16,011 nt of DNA, from the NCBI GenBank assembly GCA_910584125.1, contig CAJTXU010000042.1, positions 1-16,011 on the forward strand, written 5' to 3'. This document shows positions 7,807-14,902 of the stretch, in pieces. The notes beneath the pieces are model-generated. The model did not search any database, was not told where the DNA came from, and saw nothing but the letters and a program-made list of their open reading frames with translations. The stretch comes from an uncultured Muribaculaceae bacterium (GTDB lineage Bacteria > Bacteroidota > Bacteroidia > Bacteroidales > Muribaculaceae). How positions within the stretch are numbered: position 1 is the stretch's first letter; each line of letters starts with the position of its first letter. The position numbers and the translations under genes were made by a program.

Positions 7807-8778
7807 ATGCGAAAGATATTAGCGATAATAAGCACAGTGTCATTGCTTGCGTCGTGCGGCCATGCGGGCACGACGTCGGCTTCCGACAGCGCGGCGGGGC
7901 AGGCTGAGGAGGCCGTGGCGTCGCGGCCGGCGTTCAGCGCCGACAGCGCGTACGCCTACCTGAAGCGGCAGGTGGAGTTCGGGCCCCGCGTGCCCAACAC
8001 TCCGGCCCATGAGGCCGCGGCCGCATGGCTCGCGTCGGAGCTCGGACGCCACGGCGCCGAGGTGACGCTGCAGAAGGCCGACCTCAAGGCCTGGGACGGA
8101 ACGATCCTGAAATCGACCAACATTTTCGGCAGTTTCAATCCGCAGATGGACGACCGCCTGCTGTTGCTGGCCCATTACGACACGCGTCCCATGGCCGACC
8201 AGGACGCCGACCCGACCAACCATGACAAGGCCATCGACGGGGCCAACGACGGCGCCAGCGGTGTGGCCGTGCTGCTTGAGGCGGCGCGCCTGATCGGGCG
8301 CGACAACCCCGGCATCGGCATCGACATCCTCTTCGTCGACTCGGAAGATTACGGCACCGACGGCGACGACGAGAGCTGGGCTCTCGGAGCGCGATATTTC
8401 GCCTCCAACCCCATCAAGCCGGATTACCGGCCGTCAAGGGCTGTGCTGCTCGATATGGTGGGCGGCAAGGGAGCCGTGTTCCCCGCCGAATATTTCTCGC
8501 GTGAGGCGGCGGCATGGCTCGACGACCAGTTCCGCGCCGCCGCTGTGGCGGCCGGGCATGGTGACCGCTTTCCGAAAGTCTACGGCGGCGCCGTGACAGA
8601 CGACCACGTGGAGCTCATCAAGCAGGGCATCCCGGCCATCGACATCATCGACTACCGGGCCGGCGAGGGCTTCAACCCCACGTGGCACACGATGGACGAC
8701 AACCTCGACAACATCGATCCCGAGTCGCTGCGGGCCGTCGGCGAGTCGCTGGTCGGCTTCATCTATCAGGGACGATAG
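7807..8778 (+). CDS. M28 zinc peptidase family lipoprotein, probable type II glutaminyl cyclase
   Basis: The product is 323 aa. The lipoprotein signal MRKILAIISTVSLLASC has its acylated Cys at 17, and a Ser/Ala-rich linker follows. The catalytic domain spans residues 45-320. Likely zinc and active-site residues are D148 (DGANDGASG), E180/D181 (FVDSEDYG), D216 (LLDMVGG) and H267 (TDDHVEL), with WHTMDDNLDNI near the C-terminus. This motif set matches Bacteroidota M28 proteins annotated as glutaminyl-peptide cyclotransferases, such as that of P. gingivalis, which convert N-terminal Gln of exported proteins to pyroglutamate. An aminopeptidase activity cannot be excluded from sequence alone. It is divergent from sprE-porX across 60 bp, consistent with an envelope maturation role. 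Confidence 0.85.
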   Translation: MRKILAIISTVSLLASCGHAGTTSASDSAAGQAEEAVASRPAFSADSAYAYLKRQVEFGPRVPNTPAHEAAAAWLASELGRHGAEVTLQKADLKAWDGTILKSTNIFGSFNPQMDDRLLLLAHYDTRPMADQDADPTNHDKAIDGANDGASGVAVLLEAARLIGRDNPGIGIDILFVDSEDYGTDGDDESWALGARYFASNPIKPDYRPSRAVLLDMVGGKGAVFPAEYFSREAAAWLDDQFRAAAVAAGHGDRFPKVYGGAVTDDHVELIKQGIPAIDIIDYRAGEGFNPTWHTMDDNLDNIDPESLRAVGESLVGFIYQGR

Positions 8779-8783
8779 GCCCC

Positions 8784-8809
8784 GGGGATGAAAGCCGCAG
8801 GCTTTCCCC
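8784..8809 (+). terminator. GC-rich stem-loop after the M28 gene
   Basis: The stem GAAAGCC-GCA-GGCTTTC is extended by GGG/CCC beyond a two-base AT bulge, 5 nt after the stop codon. No T-run follows, so this is either a weak terminator or another REP-like palindrome. Confidence 0.4.
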
Positions 8810-8839
8810 GACCCGCTCCCGGCCCAGTCTCCTCTCTCC

Positions 8840-8874
8840 TAATCATTAATCATTAATAATTAATAATTAATCAT
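8840..8874 (+). repeat. Five heptads of TAATCAT/TAATAAT before tyrS
   Basis: Uninterrupted 7-nt units read TAATCAT, TAATCAT, TAATAAT, TAATAAT, TAATCAT, ending 7 nt before the tyrS ATG. The tract is AT-rich inside GC-rich DNA and may keep the tyrS translation start unstructured. No TAnnTTTG promoter is seen between 8779 and 8881. Confidence 0.6.
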
Positions 8875-8881
8875 TGACAAG

Positions 8882-10174
8882 ATGGATTTCATAGAAGAAC
8901 TTACATGGCGCGGCATGGTGCATACCGTTATGCCGGGCACTGATGAACAACTCAAGAAAGAGATGACCACCGCATACTTAGGCATCGACCCCACGGCCGA
9001 CTCGCTCCATATCGGTCATCTCTGCGGCGTGATGATGCTCCGCCACTTCCAGCGCTGCGGCCACAAGCCTCTGGCGCTCATCGGCGGCGCGACCGGTATG
9101 ATCGGCGACCCCTCCGGCAAGTCGGCCGAGCGCAATCTTCTCGACGAGGCCACGCTGCGCCACAATCAGGAGGCCATCAAGAAGCAGCTTGCCAAATTCC
9201 TCGATTTCGAAAGCGACGCCCCCAACCGGGCCGAGATGGTCAACAACTATGATTGGACCAAGGACGTGACTTTCCTCGACTTCGCGCGCGAGATCGGCAA
9301 GCATATCACGGTCAACTACATGATGGCCAAGGACTCCGTGCAGAAGCGCCTCAACGGCGAGGCTCGCGACGGCCTGAGCTTCACCGAGTTCACCTACCAG
9401 CTTCTGCAGGGCTTCGACTACTACACGCTCTATAAGGAGCGTGGCTGCCGTCTGCAGCTCGGCGGCTCCGACCAATGGGGCAACATCACCACCGGCACAG
9501 AGCTGATCCGCCGCAAGCTCGGCGGCGAGGCCTACGCGCTGACCTGCCCGCTGATCACGAAGGCCGACGGCGGGAAGTTCGGCAAGACCGAGAGCGGCAA
9601 CGTATGGCTCGACCCCGAGCGCACGTCGCCCTATAAGTTCTATCAGTTCTGGCTCAATGTCTCCGACACCGACGCCGAGAAATATCTGAAGATCTTCACC
9701 TTCCTGTCAAAGGAGGAGATCGAGGCCCTTGCTGCCGAACATGCCGCCGACCCCGGCAAGCGCCCCATGCAGCGCCGTCTGGCCAAGGAACTGACGGTGA
9801 TGGTCCACAGCGAGAAAGACTACGAGGCAGCGGTAGAGGCGTCGAGCATCCTCTTCGGCAACAACACCGGCGAGGCCCTGCACAATCTCGACGAGCGCAC
9901 ATTGCTCGACGTCTTCGAGGGCGTGCCGCAGTTCAGCGTGGCCAAAGGCGACATCGACGCCGGCATGCCCCTGCTCGAGCTTTTGGCAGTCAAGACAGGC
10001 GTGTTCCCCTCCAAGGGCGAGGCGCGCAAGATGGTGCAGCAGGGAGGTGTGAGCATCAACAAAGAGAAAGTCACCGACCCCGCCGCTGTGATAGACGCCG
10101 GCGCCCTGCTCGGCGGCAAATACATCCACATCCAGAAAGGCAAGAAAAACCACTTCCTCCTCGTCGCCGAATAA
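8882..10174 (+). CDS. tyrS: Tyrosyl-tRNA synthetase
   Basis: The product is 430 aa, a normal bacterial TyrRS length. This class I enzyme attaches tyrosine to tRNA-Tyr in the cytoplasm. The HIGH motif is at residues 43-46 (SLHIGHLCG), the tyrosine-binding region contains GGSDQWGN at 194-201, and the KMSKS-type loop is KFGKT at 232-236. The C-terminal S4-like RNA-binding domain covers about 365-428 (GEARKMVQQGGVSINKEKV). The start MDFIEEL fits the family N-terminus. No Shine-Dalgarno is evident; an AT-rich heptad tract precedes the ATG. The gene appears monocistronic, and the palindrome at 10203 could end its transcript. Confidence 0.97.
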   Translation: MDFIEELTWRGMVHTVMPGTDEQLKKEMTTAYLGIDPTADSLHIGHLCGVMMLRHFQRCGHKPLALIGGATGMIGDPSGKSAERNLLDEATLRHNQEAIKKQLAKFLDFESDAPNRAEMVNNYDWTKDVTFLDFAREIGKHITVNYMMAKDSVQKRLNGEARDGLSFTEFTYQLLQGFDYYTLYKERGCRLQLGGSDQWGNITTGTELIRRKLGGEAYALTCPLITKADGGKFGKTESGNVWLDPERTSPYKFYQFWLNVSDTDAEKYLKIFTFLSKEEIEALAAEHAADPGKRPMQRRLAKELTVMVHSEKDYEAAVEASSILFGNNTGEALHNLDERTLLDVFEGVPQFSVAKGDIDAGMPLLELLAVKTGVFPSKGEARKMVQQGGVSINKEKVTDPAAVIDAGALLGGKYIHIQKGKKNHFLLVAE

Positions 10175-10202
10175 GCAAGAGTAAGGAACGGCAGAACGCA
10201 GA

Positions 10203-10256
10203 GTGCGGATTTGAAGTGCCACTTCAAATCCGCACTTTCCGCATAAGAAATGCAGA
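10203..10256 (+). repeat. 54-nt palindromic repeat, copy 1
   Basis: A perfect 33-bp palindrome (half-arm GTGCGGATTTGAAGTG, 16 bp, single C centre, 10203-10235) is followed by TTTC and an imperfect second hairpin CCGCAT-AAGAA-ATGCAG. Copy 2 at 12093-12146 has the same orientation and differs only at the palindrome centre (C to T) and at one base of the second hairpin. This copy lies 29 nt after tyrS and could act as its terminator, though no T-run of more than three follows. Confidence 0.75.
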
Positions 10257-10299
10257 TGCTGATTCATCCGAAGACGCGGTTTCGTCACCCCCACACACT

Positions 10300-10341
10300 T
10301 TCGGGTGTACTTCTGTGTCCTTCGGGTGAACTTATGTGTGT
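10300..10341 (+). repeat. Tandem 21-bp repeat, two units
   Basis: The units are TTCGGGTGTACTTCTGTGTC plus C, and TTCGGGTGAACTTATGTGTG plus T. They lie in the 184-bp spacer between tyrS and the next minus-strand stop. I see no gene in this spacer. Confidence 0.5.
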
Positions 10342-10358
10342 CGATTCTTAAGATTTCA

Positions 10359-10904
10359 TTAATCGAACAGCGTCAGCTCGCTGGTCATGTCTGAGTAGAG
10401 TATCTCAACGGCGGGCAGATTGCCGATGCCTTTGCGGGTGAGGATTATGTCGCCGAGCACTTTATTGCATTCCATCTCACGGTCAAAGCCTTCGATTGTG
10501 TAATCGACCGAATATGGCGGTTCCTTCTTCACAGATTCCGAACAGTATTCGCCATACTTGGTCTTGATTTTGCTCATGACGTCTTTCATGACCTGATCGG
10601 CCACCGGTTCGTACTTGAACGGAAGCAGCGCCATGCAGCGATAGACTTTTCGATAATTGGGTTCATAGTAGACTGCGAGCAGGCAGTCGTAACCCCAGGC
10701 TTTGCCAAAAAAATATCTGATGGGTTCGTTTTTGGACTCGGCGTCATCGTTATAAGAATCGGCCGTCTTGAATCCTTTCTGCGTCAGCCGCGTCTCGAAG
10801 CCCTTAAGGGATCCGTCGATAGGAATGCCCTCGAAATCAAGATTCTGCGCGTTGGTCACGATTCCGGTCAGGACTAACAGCAGTGTGAAAAAGAGTTGTT
10901 TCAT
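10359..10904 (-). CDS. Small exported protein, unknown function
   Basis: The product is 181 aa from MKQLFFTLLLVLTGIVTNAQ, a clear signal peptide with probable cleavage after TNA or NAQ. An ATG four codons upstream (10914-10916) would only add MTNN. The mature protein starts NLDFEGIPIDGSLKGFETRL, a pattern I associate with uncharacterised Bacteroidales secreted proteins. The rest is mixed alpha/beta with no catalytic motif I can name. Two cysteines lie in the middle (YDCLLAVYY, YRCMALLPF). It follows the five-helix membrane protein by about 25-35 nt and is probably in the same operon. Confidence 0.75.
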   Translation of the reverse strand: MKQLFFTLLLVLTGIVTNAQNLDFEGIPIDGSLKGFETRLTQKGFKTADSYNDDAESKNEPIRYFFGKAWGYDCLLAVYYEPNYRKVYRCMALLPFKYEPVADQVMKDVMSKIKTKYGEYCSESVKKEPPYSVDYTIEGFDREMECNKVLGDIILTRKGIGNLPAVEILYSDMTSELTLFD

Positions 10905-10920
10905 ATTATTTGTCATGGTG

Positions 10921-10946
10921 GGTAAGTCTATTTGGTAAGTCTATTT
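10921..10946. repeat. 13-bp tandem duplication at a gene junction
   Basis: GGTAAGTCTATTT occurs twice in a row. The second unit includes the last codons and stop of the membrane-protein gene (10941-10943). It looks like a recent slippage duplication between the two operon genes. Confidence 0.7.
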
Positions 10947-11924
10947 ATAGACAGCTCCGAACATCAGGGCTCCTAACGCGAACGTCAGTTCCAGGCCTTC
11001 GAGCCATCCCAGAAACAGGGCCTTGGACGGCTGCGAGGTGCGGCATAGGGTGATATGTGTCCACACGGCAGACAGCAGAAGAACGATCGCCACCGTGACG
11101 CCGAAGGCAGGAATGGGAATCGCGAGTTGTGTCGTGTTATATACAAGCATCCATAACTCGCGTGAGGCGACCCACGCCGCTTTTGTGAACAGCAGCGCGA
11201 GACAGACCAACAGTCTCAGCATCCGGTACGGGAGACCGAACCGATGGTGGTAACGTCCCGCCAGACGAGCGGTCACAGCGACGAAGGCAGCCACGGATAT
11301 GGCTCCTCCGCCGGCGGCGGCTCCCGGAGAACGCAGCATGACACCTATCGCGACCGCCGCCGCCGCGAGTGCGACGACTCCGAGAATGCCGGCGCACACA
11401 ATCAGGTTGTCCTTTATCTCAGAGACCGACAACTGGCGGTAGTCTCTGAAATGGTCTTTGATCAGTTCGAAAGTCAGATTGCCGTGGGGCGCAAGTTCCT
11501 CGTTCTCGGTTTCCGACGGACGTTCCTTTTCCTGACTGTCCCTCTGATTGGAAACGTCTGTTTTTTCTGTATCGTCACGAGTATCCACGGCTGTACGGAC
11601 CGGCCAGTCAATTACCCCGCACCTGTTCATGGTCTGGAGTGTGAACCGCGCCTGGCGATACGGCTCCCATCCCGCTCCCGGGCCGTCAGCGACCTTTTTG
11701 AGATATTCCTGAAACAAGCGGTCATCGACCATTCCCGGCTCGAAGCCGGTGTCCATGAGAGCGCGGATTATTTCCAATCTGATCGCCGTCTCCTCCCGTG
11801 AATCATCATCGGCATAGGCGTCATTGTCAAAACAATCAGACGAGAGCCCTGATTCGCCGTAATGTCCCCGGTTTTCATCAAGGCTTCTGTTGTCATGCCG
11901 ACGAAGGTTATTTCTATCATTCAT
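10941..11924 (-). CDS. Five-helix integral membrane protein, unknown function
   Basis: The product is 327 aa starting at MNDRNNLRRH. The open frame extends 20 codons further, but that part would overlap the -7 promoter box, so the ATG at 11922-11924 was chosen. The N-terminal ~170 residues are hydrophilic and charged, with a possible small helical domain around 48-105 (RLEIIRALMDTGFEPGMVDD to YRQARFTLQTMN). The C-terminal half has five hydrophobic segments at about residues 174-197, 200-223, 234-255, 270-292 and 302-324. I do not recognise the family. It is the first gene of a two-gene operon with the exported 181-aa protein, and the pair is bracketed by two 54-nt palindromic repeats. Confidence 0.7.
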   Translation of the reverse strand: MNDRNNLRRHDNRSLDENRGHYGESGLSSDCFDNDAYADDDSREETAIRLEIIRALMDTGFEPGMVDDRLFQEYLKKVADGPGAGWEPYRQARFTLQTMNRCGVIDWPVRTAVDTRDDTEKTDVSNQRDSQEKERPSETENEELAPHGNLTFELIKDHFRDYRQLSVSEIKDNLIVCAGILGVVALAAAAVAIGVMLRSPGAAAGGGAISVAAFVAVTARLAGRYHHRFGLPYRMLRLLVCLALLFTKAAWVASRELWMLVYNTTQLAIPIPAFGVTVAIVLLLSAVWTHITLCRTSQPSKALFLGWLEGLELTFALGALMFGAVYK

Positions 11925-11953
11925 GATGCGGAACGGAATTGTGATTTTGGTTG

Positions 11954-11985
11954 CAAATATAGGTATATTAGTTGATAAATGCAAG
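11954..11985 (-). promoter_or_regulatory. Promoter of the two-gene operon
   Basis: On the minus strand, CTTG (11982-11985), a 20-nt spacer and TATATTTG (11954-11961) match the TTTG/TAnnTTTG consensus with one mismatch. The predicted start lies about 25 nt before the ATG at 11924. Confidence 0.7.
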
Positions 11986-12092
11986 CAATGGAGTAAAAAT
12001 TGGGTTTAAAGGATAGGTTTAAGTGTTCGGCGAGGCATATTTCGGCATAAGTCGCGAAGAGATAATTTGTCTTTCCGCCTATCGGATTGAAC

Positions 12093-12146
12093 GTGCGGAT
12101 TTGAAGTGTCACTTCAAATCCGCACTTTCTGCATAAGAAATGCAGA
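12093..12146 (+). repeat. 54-nt palindromic repeat, copy 2
   Basis: It has the same 16-bp arms as copy 1 with a T centre (12093-12125), then TTT and a perfect second hairpin CTGCAT-AAGAA-ATGCAG (12129-12145). It is in direct orientation with copy 1, with starts 1890 bp apart, so the two enclose the membrane-protein operon. The intergenic stretch 11985-12216 shows no gene besides this repeat and the two divergent promoters. Confidence 0.75.
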
Positions 12147-12216
12147 GATAAATATGCAATATTTGAAGTGGCCGTGAAGAAAAATCCCGGAATATTCATG
12201 TGGACGGAAGTATAAG

Positions 12217-12248
12217 TTTGTGTATATGGAATATTTAGACTATATTTG
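12217..12248 (+). promoter_or_regulatory. Promoter of the AAA/DUF4143 gene
   Basis: TTTG (12217-12220), exactly 20 nt, then TATATTTG (12241-12248) is a textbook Bacteroidales promoter. The predicted start is about 12254, inside the degenerate palindrome that fills the leader. Confidence 0.8.
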
Positions 12249-12280
12249 TGCGAATTTTAAGTCTTACTTCAAATTTGCAC
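12248..12280 (+). repeat. Degenerate third palindrome in the AAA gene leader
   Basis: Arms GTGCGAATTTTAAGT and ACTTCAAATTTGCAC around CTT give 33 bp, the same length as the perfect palindromes at 10203 and 12093, and 13 of 15 arm positions pair. It fills the space between the -7 box and the ATG at 12284. It lacks the second TTTC/ATGCAG hairpin. It could be an operator, or a decayed copy. Confidence 0.55.
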
Positions 12281-12283
12281 GTT

Positions 12284-13423
12284 ATGGATTCATATATTCC
12301 GAGGTCGATAAGTCCTTTCATCTCAGATGCCCACAGGCATTATCCGGTGACATTGCTTTCCGGAGCGCGACAGGTAGGGAAATCCACTTTGTGCCGTCAT
12401 CTTTTTCCGGACTACAGGTTCGTCAATCTTGAGAATCCGACACCGCGCTCGATCGCCAATGCAGATCCCAACGGTTTCCTTGACTCTTTGGGAGACACGG
12501 CGATAATAGACGAGGCTCAGAACTGTCCGGGTCTTCTTTCGGCGATACAGGCCCGTGTGGATGAAAATCCGAAGTTGAGATATGTACTCACGGGGAGCAG
12601 CGACTTCGCGCTGATGCATACCGCCTGCCAGTCGCTGGCCGGGCGTGTGGCTCTCTTCACCCTTCCTCCGTTTACTTTCGGGGAACTTGGAGCGGAACGA
12701 ATCGGGATTCCGACGGAGGAACTAATATGGAGGGGTTTCTATCCGGGCGTAATCGCCAATGGAATAAGCCCCGACGTGTTCTATCGCAACTACTACAATA
12801 CCTATATCGAGAAGGATGTTCGCAACCTGCTCAACGTGAAGAACCTTAATAAATTCGACATATTCATGCGGCTTATGGCCGGGCGTGTCGGTTCGGAATC
12901 CAACGCCTCCTCTTTGTCAGCCGAGGTCGGGGTATCTTCCAATACGATTTCGGAATGGGTCTCGATACTGGAGGCCTCATACATTATATTTCCGTTAAGG
13001 CCCTATTTCGCCAATATCTCCAAGCGGTTGTCGAAGATGCCGAAATGGTATTTCTATGATTCAGGGCTAGCCGCATATCTCTTGGGTGTGGAGGCTCCGT
13101 CACAGCTCTCATACCATCCGTTGAAAGGCGCGTTGTTTGAGAATATGGTTGTAGCCGAGTTCATGAAAAGGAGACTGGACATTGGCAAAGACACCAATCT
13201 CAATTTCTACAGAGAGCGGTCGGGAAAGGAAGTCGACATATTGCAGACCTTTCCGGACGGTTTGAGGGCATACGAGATAAAATCAGCCAAGACATTCAAC
13301 TCCGAGTTCACAACCAATCTCAAGTATCTTAAAAAGAGTCTGCCGGAGCCGCCGGTGGCATCATCTGTAATCTACGACGGCGAGACATTCCGCCCGACCG
13401 CCATAAACCTGCGCGACCTCTGA
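12284..13423 (+). CDS. AAA-family ATPase with DUF4143 (PD-(D/E)XK-like) C-terminus
   Basis: The product is 379 aa from MDSYIPRSISPF. A GTG 12 codons upstream is in frame but lies on the -7 box. Walker A is GARQVGKST at residues 27-35, Walker B is AIIDEAQ with D76/E77, and a sensor-like LTGSSDF follows. The C-terminal half has the DUF4143 pattern (LKGALFENMVVAEFMKRR) and a nuclease-like core, FYRERSGKEVDIL then YEIKSAKT. This is a large, often mobile, family common in Bacteroidota; its cellular role is poorly defined. It stands alone, between a strong promoter and a perfect 33-bp hairpin, and converges on the next gene. Confidence 0.9.
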   Translation: MDSYIPRSISPFISDAHRHYPVTLLSGARQVGKSTLCRHLFPDYRFVNLENPTPRSIANADPNGFLDSLGDTAIIDEAQNCPGLLSAIQARVDENPKLRYVLTGSSDFALMHTACQSLAGRVALFTLPPFTFGELGAERIGIPTEELIWRGFYPGVIANGISPDVFYRNYYNTYIEKDVRNLLNVKNLNKFDIFMRLMAGRVGSESNASSLSAEVGVSSNTISEWVSILEASYIIFPLRPYFANISKRLSKMPKWYFYDSGLAAYLLGVEAPSQLSYHPLKGALFENMVVAEFMKRRLDIGKDTNLNFYRERSGKEVDILQTFPDGLRAYEIKSAKTFNSEFTTNLKYLKKSLPEPPVASSVIYDGETFRPTAINLRDL

Positions 13424-13438
13424 CGTGCCAGTAGCGTT

Positions 13439-13471
13439 AACGGGTTGGCTCAAATTTTGAGCCAACCCGTT
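13439..13471. terminator. Perfect 33-bp palindrome between convergent genes
   Basis: Arms AACGGGTTGGCTCAAA and TTTGAGCCAACCCGTT pair around a single T. It lies 15 nt after the AAA gene's stop and 42 nt before the stop of the opposing 226-aa gene. The position suggests a shared bidirectional terminator, although the downstream sequence is only moderately T-rich. Confidence 0.65.
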
Positions 13472-13513
13472 GTGAGTTTCTCGGAATTGTTGTGAGATTC
13501 GGAATCAGAATAA

Positions 13514-14194
13514 CTATTCTTCCGGAATATAGTATTTTTCTGTTTTGCTTTTCATTATAAAGCTGCGGCCGTCTTTGGTCTGATAAACAGGATAAAGAAT
13601 ACCGTCTAATTCGTATGTGTCGCTTGTTGGCTTTGTATCATGAGCTCCGAAGCAATAAAAAACCGGAACTTTCTCATCCATAACGTCCGGATTGTGTACT
13701 ATGACTCCGAACTCTCCTGATTGAGGAGCAAGTTTTAAGATGTATGAAGATGTCCCATATGTGTCTGCCTCAAATGGGATAATCTTCATATTTCCTTCGG
13801 AAGTGTTTCCGAGCCAGTTTTCTTTAGCTAATTCAGTTCTCCGTTCCTTTCTTGTTTCTTCGAATTTAATTACCTGAATGAACGACGAGGGGTCGGTAAG
13901 ATTGTCCTTGCATTTGACAATAAGAGTAACCGGACGTTCAGGGTGTGTTTGGGTTGTCGATTTTGAGCCCTGGATAATTACTTTTCTCCTGACATTTCCT
14001 ATTCCGACCAGAATACGGCCCGCCGATTGGGAAGTCTTGATCTGAACGTTTGCTTTCTCTGCGGGAAGTGCTATCGTATCGCCGTTTTCAGTGTTAAGCA
14101 ATACGACTTGCCCTACCCATTTTGGCTCAAATTGCTGCCCTTTACATAACAAGGACGCAAATGCCATAGTGAATACAATCAATAATATCCGCAT
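13514..14194 (-). CDS. Exported protein, unknown function
   Basis: The product is 226 aa. The signal peptide MRILLIVFTMAFASLLCKG is followed by QQFEPKWVGQVVLL. The mature part looks beta-rich, with a motif set I recognise from uncharacterised Bacteroidota secreted proteins: TIALPAEKANV, VRRKVIIQGSKST, VTLIVKCKDN, then TSSYILKLAPQSGEFGVIVH and VFYCFGAHD. There is no enzymatic motif. It is AT-richer than the core genes. It lies downstream of the structured element at 14246-14498 and a purine-loop hairpin, with no other gene between, so it is probably controlled by that leader. No exact TAnnTTTG box lies directly in front of it. Confidence 0.75.
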   Translation of the reverse strand: MRILLIVFTMAFASLLCKGQQFEPKWVGQVVLLNTENGDTIALPAEKANVQIKTSQSAGRILVGIGNVRRKVIIQGSKSTTQTHPERPVTLIVKCKDNLTDPSSFIQVIKFEETRKERRTELAKENWLGNTSEGNMKIIPFEADTYGTSSYILKLAPQSGEFGVIVHNPDVMDEKVPVFYCFGAHDTKPTSDTYELDGILYPVYQTKDGRSFIMKSKTEKYYIPEE

Positions 14195-14215
14195 ATTAGT
14201 GCTAATAAATTATAA

Positions 14216-14237
14216 GCCAATCGCTCTCTCAATCGGC
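14216..14237 (-). promoter_or_regulatory. Leader hairpin with purine loop before the 226-aa gene
   Basis: On the minus strand, GCCGAT and ATTGGC (one G-U pair) enclose the loop TGAGAGAGCG. It lies between the element's T-run and the ATG at 14194. The hairpin at 15498-15520 has the same position with a different stem sequence. Confidence 0.4.
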
Positions 14238-14245
14238 AAAATAGA

Positions 14246-14498
14246 AAAAATGCGTGAGAGCTATACTTTTGTTCCTTATGTGCTCTATATCTTTAGAATG
14301 GCAAATCGAAATAGAACAAGTAAATCAATAGAAGTCCCACGCTGAATACTGTTATACGGCAACGAGAAAGGCCTGTGCCTCAAGGTTGCTGGATATATAT
14401 ATTCTTAAGACAACCACTGTCAGTCTGATTCTTGACTACGATTTGAAATTTTCCAGATTTCAGAACGTCAGGAAGGAACGTCGAGTAAACGCATTTTT
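14246..14498 (-). ncRNA. Candidate structured leader RNA or sRNA element, copy 1
   Basis: About 253 nt, homologous in layout to 15532-15788. The ends form an inverted repeat, AAAAATGCGT (14246-14255) with ACGCATTTTT (14489-14498). Internal stems (plus coordinates) are 14252-14258 with 14336-14342 (one G-U on the minus strand), TTGTTC 14269-14274 with GAACAA 14314-14319, and GCAAC 14359-14363 with GTTGC 14385-14389, enclosing AGGC/GCCT. The block 14431-14494 is 60/64 identical to copy 2. On the minus strand the element starts with an 8-codon ORF (MRLLDVPS) and ends in a T-run, which favours this strand. The upstream promoter is weak (TAATATTG at 14570-14577). The alternative is a non-coding mobile element (MITE). 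Confidence 0.5.
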
Positions 14499-14634
14499 AT
14501 TTATCTTATGTCACAGAGCTGTGGAAAGCAAATTATGACTAAAGTGTAATAATCTATGGATAAACCACACAATATTAGTCATAATTGTTAAACACAGCCG
14601 TCATTTCGTAGTATCAATCTTTAGATGTATAATT
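14499..14634. other. AT-rich intergenic stretch
   Basis: This stretch lies between the copy 1 element and the stop of the 85-aa gene. I see no gene and no clear terminator, only weak promoter-like boxes facing left (TAATATTG at 14570-14577, TAATTTG at 14529-14535, reverse strand). Confidence 0.5.
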
Positions 14635-14892
14635 CTAGTATGGTAAAACGATGGACGAAAACGGATTAGAATGGCATTTTGTTATAAATTGTTCTGACAG
14701 ATTTACTTCCGGGTATGCCTTTCGGATTTCTGATATTGCCTGTTCTTCGATGACGAATTGTATAATGGTGCAATTATAAGCGCACCATCCAACATATTCA
14801 GGGTCTATATCCAATACATCAGCTAAAGATAGTCCTTTATATTTTCCGAAATTAAACCGATCGGATATGGTATTAAATCTGCAACTTACCAT
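14635..14892 (-). CDS. Small protein with an ExoX C-terminal-like motif
   Basis: The product is 85 aa from MVSCRFNTISDRFNFGKYKG. The frame opens further upstream, but this ATG lies 10 nt after the stop of the previous gene, so the two are likely translationally coupled. The stretch FNFGKYKGLSLADVLDIDPE followed by YVGWCAYN resembles the short FGKYKG...DP.Y..W module found at the C-terminus of ExoX-like exonucleases and in stand-alone small proteins. No nuclease catalytic residues are present, so a binding or accessory role is more likely. Its function is unknown. Confidence 0.6.
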   Translation of the reverse strand: MVSCRFNTISDRFNFGKYKGLSLADVLDIDPEYVGWCAYNCTIIQFVIEEQAISEIRKAYPEVNLSEQFITKCHSNPFSSIVLPY

Positions 14893-14902
14893 ATGTCTAT
14901 GA

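Noticed and set aside
9707..10294. 195-aa minus-strand frame across the end of tyrS
   Set aside because: It is a shadow of tyrS. The shared segment (FLCGKCGFEV) with the frame at 11921-12199 comes only from the 54-nt repeat.
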